From assembly GCA_963693285.1 (NCBI GenBank), contig OY848920.1, positions 746,501 through 810,500 of the forward strand: 64,000 bases of DNA. Reading direction: 5' to 3'. Below the pieces are notes generated by a model, which searched no databases, had not been told where the DNA came from, and saw only the letters and a list, made by a program, of their open reading frames with translations. This DNA comes from Xestospongia muta (taxonomy: Eukaryota > Porifera > Demospongiae > Haplosclerida > Petrosiidae). Of the stretch, positions 13,016-24,842 are shown in pieces (position 1 is the stretch's first letter; each line of letters opens with the position of its first letter). The position numbers and the translations under genes are program-made.

Positions 13016-13304
13016 AAGTAGATAAGAGATATTACGACTCTGTACTAAAATAGTTTAGTCAATACTTGTTTATGATGATTGCTGAGACCACTCCAAAACA
13101 TCAGGCTCCAACTATACAATAAAATAATAAAATACAATAAAAGTACATGTATAAATTTACATGTATATATGTGTGTACATATAATGTGTCTTCCTTATAA
13201 GGTAATATGTCTTACCATATATATGTACATATCATAACACACATAACACATCATAACACACACAAAATTGGACATTCATACTTGTATTCATGACATATTA
13301 TTAA

Positions 13305-13739
13305 CTAAACATTAACAAGTATTTCGAAGATGACATTTATCCTACTTGTCTCAAAGCTCAGCTTTCCACACTTCCAGATATGATTAGAATTACATCTAAT
13401 GACTCTATTCCTATAAAGCAAGTAACAAATGTACAAACTATTGCTGATGCAATGGAGAAAAGCGATGTTTTCAAGGGAAGGCTAGCAGAGATTGATAAAT
13501 TGGTGAGGATCTATTTTACTTATCCTCTGACAAGTGCTACAGCAGAGAGGTCATTCTCTTCTTTGCAAAGGATTAAAACATATGTTAGAAGTACAATGAC
13601 CAATTGCAGGTTGAATAATCTATTTCTGTTGTACATTCACAATGACAGACCCTATCAACTTGACCTACATAAAGTGGCTAAGACATTAATTTCCAGCAAT
13701 CAAAGAAGAGTAATTTACTTTGGAATTTTTACTGAATAA
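13305..13739 (+). mobile_element. hAT transposase C-terminal remnant
   Basis: Open from 13305 to the TAA ending at 13739. It encodes the hAT dimerisation region: LKAQLSTLPDM, then VDK-like LVRIYFTYPLTSATAERSFS, SLQRIKTYVRSTM, RLNNL and a DLH..AK tail. This is the C-terminal end of hAT transposases and of domesticated ZMYM-type proteins. The BED finger and catalytic core are missing upstream and I see no terminal inverted repeats or 8-bp target duplication. It is a 5'-truncated fragment on the strand opposite to copy C, probably a dead insertion. Confidence 0.75.
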
Positions 13740-13922
13740 ATAAGTCACAAACACTTATAAACACAATAAGTTTTCTTTAACATAATTAATTAATCTTAAA
13801 TTAAAATGAGACCCATGAATCATTGTACCATCCCTACTTGAAATGATCTTCCTACACCCCTGTTATGAATGATGGTACCATTTAGACATTAATTAAATGT
13901 ATTTTTTAGATAATTCACTTAC

Positions 13923-14232
13923 AAAACAATTCTCTCAATGTTACCTCATATTCATGGGAAATAGTAATTTCTCCGATGACTTCCTTCCTCAAAGCATCTA
14001 TCACTTGTCTTCTGGTAGCATCAGGTTTGGTATCTAACCACAATTCAAACATTTTTGTTGTTTTGTATGTGGAATCATCTGGTAGCTTGCGAATAGCTTC
14101 CAACTTCTCAGGGCTCAGTTTCAACTGAAATCCCAAATGATACCATTTAGTACCAATACGAATATGTTCACATAATTCAGCAAGAGTTGGTCTCTCTTCT
14201 AATATCTCAAATGATGGATCTCTTACTGCCAT
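13923..14232 (-). CDS. Single Death-domain exon (start of a gene, or C-gene 5' exon)
   Basis: An ATG at 14232 opens 103 codons up to a GTAAGT donor at 13922. The protein has Death-domain features: TLAELCEHIRIGTKWYHLGF, L.PEKLEAIRKL, a KMFELWLD helix and the closing ...RRQVIDALRKE segment. The frame would stop two codons past the donor, so an unspliced ~105-residue Death-only product is possible. Downstream exons are not identified; the hAT remnant and the copy C exons lie on the 3' side. A decayed relative is at 16654. Confidence 0.6.
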
Positions 14233-14843
14233 TGTTTATTTGGAGATGACACGCCCTGTAGTCTGGTGACCTTTTGGGTGGGGCCAGTCTTGCTAACTTC
14301 GCATATTCATAAGAAGATAGTCGCTCTGACTATTGAAACGTTTGGCGTTTTCATATATATTTTGTTTGGTGAATAAAAAATGAATATTAGCAACACTAAC
14401 TTACCCAAACACCCAGGTCTCTTTCTCATTTGCATATTCATAGTAGTATAGACTACGTAACTGGGATACGTAGTCTATACTATCTATGGAATATTCAAGT
14501 AATTCAACTATATATCAAATCATAGATAGTAGACTATCTATCATCAAATTGTTGTTAGTGTTCATAATTATAGCAGTGTGTTTAAATATTATTGTCAGTG
14601 ACCTCATTTGATGTATCTGTCAATCTGTCTTTCCTTTCATATGGGTGTGTTCAAAATATTAATTATGTAGGTGTGGTCATATATTCACGTTAATAGCCCC
14701 ACCCAGTTTATAAATCTTGTTACGTTAATTATATTATTAAAGAGATTGTCAAAGTTGATGAAGTTAGCATTTATTACAAGTCTTGATCAATACTCCTATT
14801 AATAACAGTAAGAATTAGTTAATTTTATCATAAATAATTGTAC
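14233..14843. other. Intergenic, no gene seen
   Basis: AT-rich with several GTGTGGTC/GGGTGTG boxes and a near-palindromic ATACTATCTATG / TATGATAGATAGTAG stretch at 14470-14545. No coding signal found. Confidence 0.45.
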
Positions 14844-15436
14844 CTTTCTTTAATTTGTGTTTGAAGGTAGTCCATTTCTTTTTGTAATTTGAGACATTCT
14901 TTCTCAATTTCAAAATTTTTATAAACTAAAGTAGTCCAACTAAATAAAAGAAAATAGATTACATTATAATAATGATCACTCTATAAGTTTGTATATATCC
15001 ATTCTTACTGGTTATTTAAGTCCAATAGTTGTGTTCCTACATTAGTTTGTTCCATTTTTTGCTGCCAATTCACTTCTTATACATAATTCCTATCAGACAA
15101 TTCATGATGACATCATTATGACATCACTCACTTTAATGATCGTAATACTTTTGTCTCTCTATCTACCATATGGGAAAGACCCTAATTAAATGGGAGTGAC
15201 AGTGGGTGTGGTTAGTATGTGGTCCACCTACTTACTCATTACGTAATTTCCATTCATTAGTTCCATATTGAGATAACAATTCCAAATTAATAATCTTATA
15301 GTCACATGACAGCCCATGTAAGTCACATGACATCGATCACACTCACCTCCCATTTTGATCATAAGAATTATTCACACAATCTTGCCACACCCCCACATCA
15401 TTCTTCTCAGTGGCACCAGGTTGAGGTAACTCATAC
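14844..15436 (-). pseudogene. BCAS2: BCAS2 / SPF27 (pre-mRNA splicing factor) fragment
   Basis: Four exon-like blocks match the middle and C-terminal parts of BCAS2/SPF27, a PRP19-complex subunit. 15436-15347 has YELPQPG...NDVGVWQDCVNNS. 15294-15236 has NLELLSQYGTNEWKLRNE. About 15079-15009 has NWQQKMEQTN..TQLLDLNN. 14939-14844 has W..LVYKNFEIEKECLKLQ plus a coiled-coil tail. The order and spacing match the known protein. Missing are the N-terminal third (no DALPY-type exon found up to 16.3 kb) and the helix between the second and third blocks; the 15347/15294 junction is also out of phase. I therefore call a 5'-truncated copy; a diverged but working gene with unseen exons is the alternative. 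Confidence 0.65.
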
Positions 15437-15479
15437 CTATAAGCAAACAAGACAATCCATAGGTACATAAAATTGTAAT

Positions 15480-16340
15480 AAATATGAGAAAAATATGGAG
15501 TAGACAAACAACAGTTTGGTCAATAATAAAACACTATAGTCTTAATATTACTCTCCAATCAACTCCATTATAGTAGAGACTGGAGAACATCTGTTTGACT
15601 TTAGTATTGTTCAAATGATGTTCAGTCTCATCAACTATACCAATGGTGATATGTACAGTTATAGTAATATAATGACAATAGTTATATACCAAACAAAAGA
15701 AATACAGAAGGTACTCACGTAATTTTAAATAATTACCATTTTAATCATGACAGACTGACTAGTTCTACTGACATTCCTTCCCAGTAGTTTAAAAAGATGT
15801 AAGAAAAAAAACATGTTGTGTTGCCCAAACGATTCCTCCTCACTTACCCACTGGGGCTTCCACTTAGGCTCCAGGATTCCCTGCTATTGCTAGCTAGGAC
15901 CACCACAGTGGCCTGGTAACCTTCGTCCAAAGACGAGGTAATCCTTGCTGGAACTCCGCCCTCACTTCAAACCAGTCATACGGGATACGAGCTCTGCAGG
16001 GTGTCTAAGCAGTCATTGTCAGTTGAAACCGGGCCTATAATACATCAGACCTCATCACATTTAAAGGGAGACTACCAACCATATCCTAGTCCGCCTTTTG
16101 GATACTCTTTTCTCAGTAGAACCGGTATCTATGACATAGTAAAGAAATAAAACAAGTAATTATAAAATAATCTATGAGTTCTTTAATAATAAGTATATAA
16201 TAAAGTTACTAACAGTGAACACTATAGAGTCAAATATGTCAGTATATATGCTTACTTATATATTTGTTCATTATATTAAAATATTAAAATTAGCAACAGA
16301 TGACTTTCACTTTAATTTGTCAACTATAAACATTATAAAA
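15480..16340. other. No gene seen; GC-richer unidentified block at about 15835-16135
   Basis: The segment 15835-16135 has clearly higher GC than its surroundings and a sharp compositional edge on both sides. It contains no long frame, no splice-supported exon and no recognised RNA. It may be a dispersed non-autonomous element. Confidence 0.4.
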
Positions 16341-16369
16341 GATATTTTCACTTACTACAAGATGTCCTC

Positions 16370-16654
16370 AGTGCCTTTTCGTACTCATGGCAACAGTGTT
16401 TTCTTCAATGACTCCTTTTCTCAAACCCTCTATAATTTGTTTTCTGGTAGTGTGAGGGTTGGTGTCCAACCACAATTCAAACATTTTGATGTTTTGTGAG
16501 TTGAGTCCTCTCATAGTTTGTGAATATCATTTAACTTCTTAACATCCAGCTTCAGTATGACTCCTAACTGATACCATTTACCACCAATGTGAATATGTTC
16601 ATATAATTCCCTAATGGTTGATTTCTCCTCTAATATATCACCTCTTTCAGCCAT
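16370..16654 (-). pseudogene. Decayed Death-domain exon
   Basis: An ATG at 16654 starts a close relative of the Death exon at 14232 (AERG..., then IRELYEHIHIGGKWYQLGV). The frame hits a TGA just after the ...NDIHKL segment. Downstream the match resumes in another frame (FELWLDTNPHTTRKQIIEGL), so there is at least one nonsense and one frameshift change. No downstream exons are recognised. Confidence 0.7.
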
Positions 16655-16761
16655 ATTGTTTCTGACACACACAGTTATATTTGTGACTTAAGCCATGGTG
16701 GGATATATGAATATTCCGACCACACCCATCATGATAAGGACATTCATAACCCACATAAAAT

Positions 16762-16762
<1 letters not shown>

Positions 16763-16803
<41 letters not shown>
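16763..16803. repeat. (TA)n microsatellite
   Basis: About 20 uninterrupted TA units just 3' of the next gene's stop codon. Confidence 0.9.
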
Positions 16804-16806
<3 letters not shown>

Positions 16807-16839
16807 TCATTAATTTTAAAAAATGTTAATTAGTTAATT

Positions 16840-19800
16840 TTATTGAAGCACAAAAATTATAATAGGAGCTAAACACTCAATGATGTTAAATTCTATAGTT
16901 ATTTCTAATTTTTCTTTTATTTGGTCAGTCCATTCTTTAGCTATGCTAAAGGCTGCTTGACGTGGTGGACCACGTTGATCAACTAAAGTCTGTAAAAACA
17001 ACTCACAGTATTTTACTAATCTTTGATAATTGTGTATGAGCTTCATGCCTGATTGAAATTCATTCATAATATCTTTAAAAGTTGGAGCATCATTGACCGT
17101 TTTTGTTATCAAATCATGAGAATACATGTCTGTTGCTATCTTCTCTAAAGATCTCTTAAGCACTTTACTCAGATCAGAGTACCACTGAGTAAGAACATCC
17201 TGTATGATTTTTTTAATTTGTTTAAGTTTATTGAAAGGATCTAAGCAATCAAATTTCTCTCTTTTCCGCTTTGACTCCTCTTCTGATATCTGTTCATCTC
17301 CTTGTTTTATTGAGTTCAACCCTGTCAGGTCAGTAGATTGCTAATGAACAATAAGACAATTTTATAGATAAGTCAATAAATTATATTAATATCAATAATC
17401 AACCTGATTGATCAAGACATCTTCCATTGGACTCTGATGTTCTGGTACACTGACTTGAGCTCCATGATTCATCACCTGATCACTGTGATGAGTTGTTGTA
17501 ACTTTGAGAAAAAACAGCACATTTAACTTAGGGACTTTAAAAAAAAATTTACATCAAATGTTTTATGACTAATATTGTCAATGGTATTCTTACATTTTAG
17601 AGATTTTTGCATTATAAATAAGTCGATGAATAAATCAACATTCCATTAAACTCCCAAAAAAAAACAACTTTTTTCAAATGAAACAATTTCATTCATGATA
17701 TTAATATAAGCTAGTACACTATACTTATACTAAAATCAAATGAGATTGCTTTATTTGAATCCATTGTGGTGCTAGATGTATATATACAAACCTGTATTTG
17801 ACTGTTCAACATCTTGAACTTCTTGTTCACTAGCTGATAAATCTAGAGTGAAAAAGCCAAACATACTTTATATCATCTCTCCACTCAACTCTTCCAGTAT
17901 GTCCTGTTATAAACAGAGTTAGTATGTAGATATAGTGTACATATATAATATATAGTGTTACAAACTGTACTATACAAAACATTATAAATTAAGTTCTAAT
18001 GAACAAATTACAGGGATTACCTCCTAATTTGGGATCATCATGAGATAATTCAGATTTAGCTAGTTGTAGTTCTGTAAAATTTATAGGGAACTCCCCACGG
18101 ACTCCATTCAGAGTCCCCTCACACCATCCTCCACCAATCTATGAAAATATATGATATAATTAGAGATGATCTTTAAATAATATGTTGACATAATGAATGG
18201 ATGGACAAAAAGGATGTCTCCATACCTTAATGACATCTTTGATAACATCTCCAACATTTAGAGTTAATTCCTCAGGATAATCTTTGGTGTAAGAACGTTT
18301 GACAACAGCTTCTGTATAGACCACTAATACATCATTATAATGTAACTTTATGAAACATCAAAACATAACATACCATAACCTGACTCTTTATCATCAGTTG
18401 AACCCTTTGCCTCATCTCTCAACTCATGTACTGAAGACTCTACAATAAGTAATGACAATATACTTTGTATAATATATGTAGTCAGGAGTGGATGAAGAAG
18501 AGAAGGAGTGTTCAACATTTATACACTAACATGTACTATCTGTTATGACAAGTCCTTATCTTATAATATAAGGTATATGCTTTCATAGACAAAGTAATGG
18601 CTAACTTTTGTGGTTGTACAATTTTATCATGTGGTATTAAATGCTACAAAGAGATGATCAGGACTAGGCTAACAAAGAAAAGGTGAGTGAGACTAACTAA
18701 GAACCAAATCTGTAAAGTTGTTTAGAAGTCATTGACTTGTCTGTATCTGTCACCAAAATAGTTTATTTGTAAATAACAACATGTGATTACATGGTTTAAG
18801 CTCAAGTATATGCTAAAATAACATTTCCATATATGGACAATGGGCACATCCTAAGACATAGATATGGTACTATGACACTTACCATTAATAGTTAGTGTGG
18901 ACTCTGTTTGACTAGACTTATGAAGTCCTTCATCAGTTAATGGTTTCTGAGACTTTTGTATAAATGCTAAATTTAGTAACAATGTCATATAATGAGAAGT
19001 AACAATTATCTACTAATATCAGTTACTTTTCAAGCTTTGCTTTAACTCCTCAATCTGTTTGTCTCTCTCTCTTAGCTGTAATGTCAATGATGTGATGATT
19101 TCTTGTAGTGTCTCTATCTCTCCTTGTCTCTCAACAGACACTGACAATAACTCCTTCTCAAAGACTATGGAATATCTCATTAATACAATAGTGTGTACAT
19201 TATTAACATCTCACTTTCTTTTTCCTTGATGGTATTTGTTAACTGTTCTATCTGTAAAATTTTTGCTCTGTTCATTTTAGTACTTGCTTCTAACAATTGT
19301 TTCAACTCAGACTCTATAAACAAGAGAGAACAACTGTGTACATAGTACTTGTTGTTAAGAGCTTACCTTTAGTTTCTGTGATACTAGACATTTCTAGTAT
19401 TTTCTTTTTAAGTGTGTCTAGTTCCTCTTCAAGAGTTATAAAGAGAGAACCATTTATTTTTGATATAAAATGTTAAAAGTATCACAAAATTCATCATTAC
19501 ATCAGATTTCTTACCTTCCTTCATTGCTAACAATGATGTCAAGTTATTAATCTCTCTTTCTTTCTGTTCTAACATTTGTTTCACTAAATTTAATTCCTCT
19601 TCAGTAGCTACAGTATATGAGATCAATACAATGATACAAGCTGTGTTACATGAATAAGACATTACTACCTTTCTTTCCTTGGTACATTTCTTCAATCTCC
19701 CTTTCTTTCATTAATTTTTCATCTATACAAAATATTTGACAGTAGCAAAAATAATTACACATAATATTTATGTACAATTATTCAACAAAGAGCTAGCACA

Positions 19801-21963
19801 ACAGTATTCAAATAGAGCTAATCAAATAATTTTCTACCTCTAGGACAAAAGAGATCCTATTATTATTGATACACTAGTGTGTACTAAATGGTATATGTTC
19901 CTTTATAGACTCAATCTACTGATGGACATATGAACTCTTAATAGTTTATTGTTCAATGTATGATTGTATTAAAGGTACTGCCATACAGTGTTGGTCATAT
20001 TGTACCACAAAGTTAATTTACATGATAGATGTGTTACATCAATTAAGTGTTTGTTGATTGTGGTACTAATTGATGAAGTCAGGTCTCTAAGAGTGTTAGG
20101 ATAATAAATCTGATAAAATGTGTATTGAAAACATTCAAGACATAGTCTCTTGTGCTTTTTTCGTAATGTACTTGACTAACACCATATCTATTACTTCAAG
20201 GTTGGACTGACCTTCACTGTTTCTAAGCTGGGATTTCAAATCATCCATTTCTGTTGTCATCTCTCTAATAATTGTGTCCTTTGACTCCAGTTTGTGTTTG
20301 AGATCCTTAATCTCCTATATACAATACATGTAGTAACTGTTGTCTAATACTACTCATCTCTTACCTTATCTCTTTGATGTTTATCATAAATGGTGTGATA
20401 ACCAAATGTTAATTTTATCACTCCATTCTCTTTCAGTACGTTAAGATTCCTCTCTGCTGCTGTTAGTAAGAAGTTCATCAAACTTAGAGGAGCATAGCAG
20501 GTAACAATGATGGAGTTACCATCATTAACTGCTCTAACTTGTACAGACTTAGCCATGTCTCCAAATGCTTTTGATAGCAAATGTTTGATATCTCTAAGTG
20601 TGTATTTGTCAACCTCCCACTCCAGTACAAACTCGATAGTCTCACAAGTGAGATGATGAGAAAATGAAGCTATCTTGAAGTTCTGTTTAAGGCATATATC
20701 AGTTTTGATCTTCTCACAAAATGTATCAACAGTTGTCTTGAATTCTTCAATGTGTTGTTTAGCCTCTGTGATCTTGTAGTGATTGACAATAGCCTCCAAA
20801 CAGCAGACATTGATAATGGTACATTTATCTTGTACAAGATCCATCACATCATCAAATGATTCGGCTATAAGCAGTTGGGGTCTTAGCTCTCGACAACATC
20901 TACGAAGAAATATTTTGAGATCTTCTAGTGAAGGAATACCAGCCTTAATAAGAGGTGACACTTTCATCATAAGACTTCCAAAGGTCATTTCCATCTTATC
21001 AAAATCGTACTGATAAGTGCACTGAAGATTGACTTGGGAAGGAAACGTTTGCTCTATGAAAGTGATAATGGAAGATTAATATTATATAAATTATTTACCA
21101 TATTCCTTGAGTATATCTTTAGCAATCTGTACTGTTTCTTCAGATTTCAACAAGACACTTGCAAAGACTTTTAAAATATTTGGCTCTTTAGACACTGTAG
21201 TACACAGTGCTCTCAATGGACCTTCTCCTAGTACACTTCCCAATCTATTGACTTCATCTAATGTTTCCTTAGAGATCACTCTCTCTTTGTATAACATCTG
21301 AACAATATCCACAGGAAGAATGAGAGGTGAGAGTCTGTCAGTGTGTTGTTGTAGCATTTGACAAGCTGGAGTAGAGAATTCTATAACAAAAGAAGAAAAT
21401 AATAAGTGAACTGTCCTAACATATCTATCATTGAGTTTCTTACTAAATTCCATTATTTTTTCAGCTGCAAAATTTTCTTCTATATTACGAAGAGCATCAG
21501 CTAATGAATCCCAAGTAGACCCTCCATTGTCAGTCACCTTGTCAGCTTTACTCAACCACAGAGTTAAACTTTCCTAAAGACATCTCCTTACATCATCTTT
21601 ATGGTTTGCTTCAATATCTTTCAGAGTGGGTGATAATAGACCCAGTTGTAGACCAAGAGGAAACCATTTATGATTTGGAAAACGAACTTTCTTCAAAGCA
21701 TCAACTATTTCTTTCAAATTGTCAGTGTCTGTAATAAATGAAATATTGTAAACCAATTTAGAAGTGATAATAAAGACATACTATCTATGTTGACAGAACA
21801 TATATACATAAGTTACCAACTTCTTAAGAGAAGGAGAAATTTAAAATAAAACGCCCACGCTATAAGTGGTCCATTATATCATGTACACTATGTACTTTAT
21901 AAATTGTATGAACTGAGATGATTTCTTACCTAGCTGAGGTTGAGAAAGTACTTTTGAGGCCAT
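16840..21963 (-). pseudogene. Array-family gene with a swapped C-terminus and several lesions (copy D)
   Basis: Exons: 21963-21930, 21728-21444 (Death), 21380-21099 (CARD-like), 21053-20365 (X), 20314-20212, 19722-19669, 19607-19515, ~19435-19367, 19313-19215, 19164-19027 (coiled coil), 18966-18883, 18439-18374, 18311-18226 and 18138-18021 (SH3, DVIKDVIK / GGGWCEGTLNG). After SH3 the LRR exon survives only as a ~35-bp stub (17903-17868). Instead, three exons 17842-17792, 17501-17404 and 17340-16840 follow in the correct phase from the SH3 donor, giving 950 codons. The new end is a linker plus a ~130-residue all-helical domain (EKIATDMYSHDLIT), possibly CARD-like. Lesions: a TAG at 21576-21574 (codon 63, CAG in copy B) and a lost acceptor (AG to AA) at 19436-19437. 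It may be a recent pseudogene with an otherwise conserved chimeric structure. Confidence 0.65.
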
Positions 21964-22060
21964 AGCGTTTCTTTAAAGAAATATAGGGTGGGTCAAGTCA
22001 GGGTGGGGTTACATAACATATCATGAATACTATTATCAGAAAGGTCAGGTAACTATGTAC
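21964..22060 (-). promoter_or_regulatory. Conserved 5' flank of array genes (copy D)
   Basis: Nearly the same block as upstream of copies B and F: minus-strand GTATTCATGATATGTTAT, a C-rich run, TTTCTTTAAAGAAACGCT, then ATG. Confidence 0.4.
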
Positions 22061-22305
22061 ATTATGAACAATTTAAGTTGAAAATATACTAATTATATCC
22101 ATGTATGTACTAGGAGAATAGATACAGAGAATTACTAAATTTTAAACCACGTGTTCTGCCTATAATCATTGTGATGTATCAGAGGAGCAGTTCTATATCA
22201 GGATAACATAACATTTGGTTGATGTAATTTTAGCACTAGGTATTATAAATAAGATATAAATTTGCTATAATAAACATTATTATTAACATACATACATAGA
22301 TGCTG

Positions 22306-22835
22306 TTACAATAAGAGTAGTCTGTTCTGAATGCTCTCCTCAAGCTTCTCACAACTCTCCTTATATTTCTTGGACAACATTAGTCTCTCTATTGTCTTGT
22401 TCGTAGTAAGTGTGTGACAAATTGTCATAATATCATCATCTTCTAATGAAGTATTTTGAAGATATAATTCTATCTCTAATCTGTCAAATGATCTGTTAAT
22501 ACAGAGAGCATCCATCAATGGTTTGATACCACCAGTAAGTGGAGAGGAAATAAAGTATATTCTCTTCATTGTTTGATTAGTTTTAAGTATTTCTGACAAT
22601 GCCAGACACAAGTGTTGTCTAATGGAGTCTGGTCATGTAGAAAGCTCTCATTATGCACTCATTGAGATTGTTAATTATAACTAGAGCACTTTCAGGAGAT
22701 GAAGTAATGAGACAAATACTCCAGTCTTTTCCTGTCTGTTCAGTCTTCAAGTGATTCATTACTTCATCAGCTTGTTTAGTAGTTGCCGAAGAGAGATTAA
22801 CATAATTATAACCTCATTGAATACTACCAGGATCT
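22306..22835 (-). pseudogene. Second-type LRR exon, pseudogene with internal deletion
   Basis: Homologous to the copy C LRR exon but disabled. The acceptor AATAG is changed to AATAAG, the first tryptophan (TGG in IQWGYN) is TGA, and about 85 residues (three repeats) are missing between RLEI and ELYLQ. The same TGA and the same deletion occur at 30092-30623, so both arose before that segment was duplicated. Confidence 0.75.
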
Positions 22836-22911
22836 CTTATTAAACAGGTAACATGTATTAGACATTGTGGTGAGTAGTGATGTCTGGATTGAACATATGA
22901 TGTTGCTCTAA

Positions 22912-23007
<96 letters not shown>
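22912..23007. repeat. (GT)n(GA)n compound microsatellite
   Basis: About 23 GT units followed by about 24 GA units with one AA interruption. It lies between the LRR pseudogene and the NUP188 fragment. Confidence 0.9.
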
Positions 23008-23038
23008 CAAGTAAACAACTTATTCTTTATTTACAAAC

Positions 23039-24603
23039 CTTTCTTTTCTTTCTTGATTTTGTTGTAGCCAGTCTAAATCAAATGATTCTAAAATAATCAG
23101 AGAACACAAGTGACTGATGTGTTGAGATAAAACATTATAAGACACTTCAATAGTATATCGTCCTCTAGGTTGATAACTAAAACCTGTTTTCTATGAGAAC
23201 AGAGACAAAGAGGCTAAACGGTTTTAGTAATATAAATTCTATTACTTGGAATAGTTTAATTTTCTCAATAATAGAAGTCACAGGTAGTTCATACTCTTTA
23301 TAGAATAACAACAATATTTCTAATAGTTCACACTAAATATAAAGAGAAGATATTACAGTATATATATATTACAGTATGTCTCCATGGTAACAATGTATCC
23401 ACAGTGATAAGTATCAATGGAGACACCATATATGGTAAGTATGTGTACCTGTTCTAATAATAGCTGTTGTAACCACTTCTTCTCTTCTTTAGGACTCTAT
23501 AAATAGTCACAGTAAATATATGTACACAATGTAAGTGTACTATAAACAGTAACAAGTACTATATAGAGTAACACATTGATATACAACATGTTACTATATA
23601 TAGTAACATGTACAAGTACCTAGGTACCTCTATTGTAGCTGGTAGTTCTGTAATGGTAGTTATCTCAAACTGTTTCCAAATCTATCACAATACAATACAA
23701 GATACAATATAGTTGTTGATATAATACTTACTCCTGGTATAAATGTACCTCCATCAAACTGAAGGACTTCAAGACAATTAGTATAAAGTTCCTATATAAT
23801 AGAGAGATATATAATAATGTAGAAAATATATACTAACTCTGTAAGGATGATTAATATCTTGCCAATAACCTAGAAACTGTTTGATACATCTGTCAAAGAA
23901 AGAACTCATCAACTCTTAAATCCAGTAACCATATCAGATTAGCCATTCGTCATTTAGACTGACCATCCATTGTCTGTGCATTTATCCATTTATCAAATCT
24001 ATTACTTTAGTCATTAATTCATTTTTTCTGTACCTTAACAGATATAGTCTCTCTTTACAATAATACTCTTCAACACAAACCAGTAATGCCTGTCGTTCTA
24101 ACTGGTTTGACAAACGAGTATTGACATCATCAAATGAACCACGATATGACTCTAATAGAAAGTTCTGAAATAACTGGAGACATTGTACCTGATCTAAATA
24201 CTAATAGACAATAATAATATGTGATTAATATATAAAGTACTTACTAATCTTTGACTAATTTCTAGTACAAACTCTAACTTCTTTCCTTTTATATCTTTGG
24301 ATGATTTTAACTTTGTCTCTGATACAGAACTATTGGATGATAAGGTAGGTGTGGTCAAAACTACATGTTACCTAGGTGATTTAAAATACAACAGTCCTTC
24401 AGTTAATTGAGATTTGTTGGATTTTACTTCAGCTAATATCAGGTCCTGTGTTGTGAGGGAGAGAGAGAGAGACACACACACACACACACACAGAGAGAGG
24501 GGGACAATATCAACAATAACTTGATACATTCTCTACTCACAGTATCCTGTATAGCAGAATGACCAGTTATTATTTTCCATAGACTCTGACTGGACCTAGT
24601 CAT
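23039..24603 (-). pseudogene. NUP188: N-terminal fragment of nucleoporin NUP188 (first 280 codons)
   Basis: Ten phase-consistent exons: 24603-24541, 24445-24372, 24329-24245, 24200-24034, 23889-23838, 23791-23732, 23681-23628, 23496-23449, 23332-23246, 23190-23039. Matches to the known NUP188 N-terminus: RSSQSLWKIITGHSAIQD start, EGLLYFKSP, ESYRGSFDDV, ERQALLVCVEEYY, FLGYWQDINHPYRELY, KKWLQQLLLEQCELLEILLL, and LIILESFDLDWLQ at the end. NUP188 is a ~1700-residue scaffold of the inner ring of the nuclear pore; here only about one sixth is present. The frame is open throughout and ends at a GT donor, beyond which lie a microsatellite and an LRR pseudogene. It is therefore a 3'-truncated copy carried with the array. 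Two or three shorter copies occur elsewhere in the window, always beside LRR exons. Confidence 0.8.
24457..24502. repeat. (GA)n(CA)n(GA)n simple repeat in NUP188 intron 1
   Basis: GA run, then CA run, then short GA run. The same layout is found at 61617-61660 in the sister copy. Confidence 0.8.
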
Positions 24604-24842
24604 CAAAAGTATACACTCAAACTGACAAAGAGAGATAGCTCTTACCTCTCAAACATACTTTATATCAAAGCATGTGTATGGCGGCAAAGAAATGGGCGGA
24701 GCAAATTACAAATTCATTATTATTATTATTGATGTTAATTAAAATTAATTATTACTGAGAGTGAATGTAATAAACAGAAATGATTGAATTATTAGAACAG
24801 ATTACTATGGAAACAAAGTCTATGACCAAAATACAAACTAAG

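Noticed and set aside
13305..13739. hAT-like frame as a domesticated host gene
   Set aside because: Only the C-terminal dimerisation region is present, with no upstream exons or start context.
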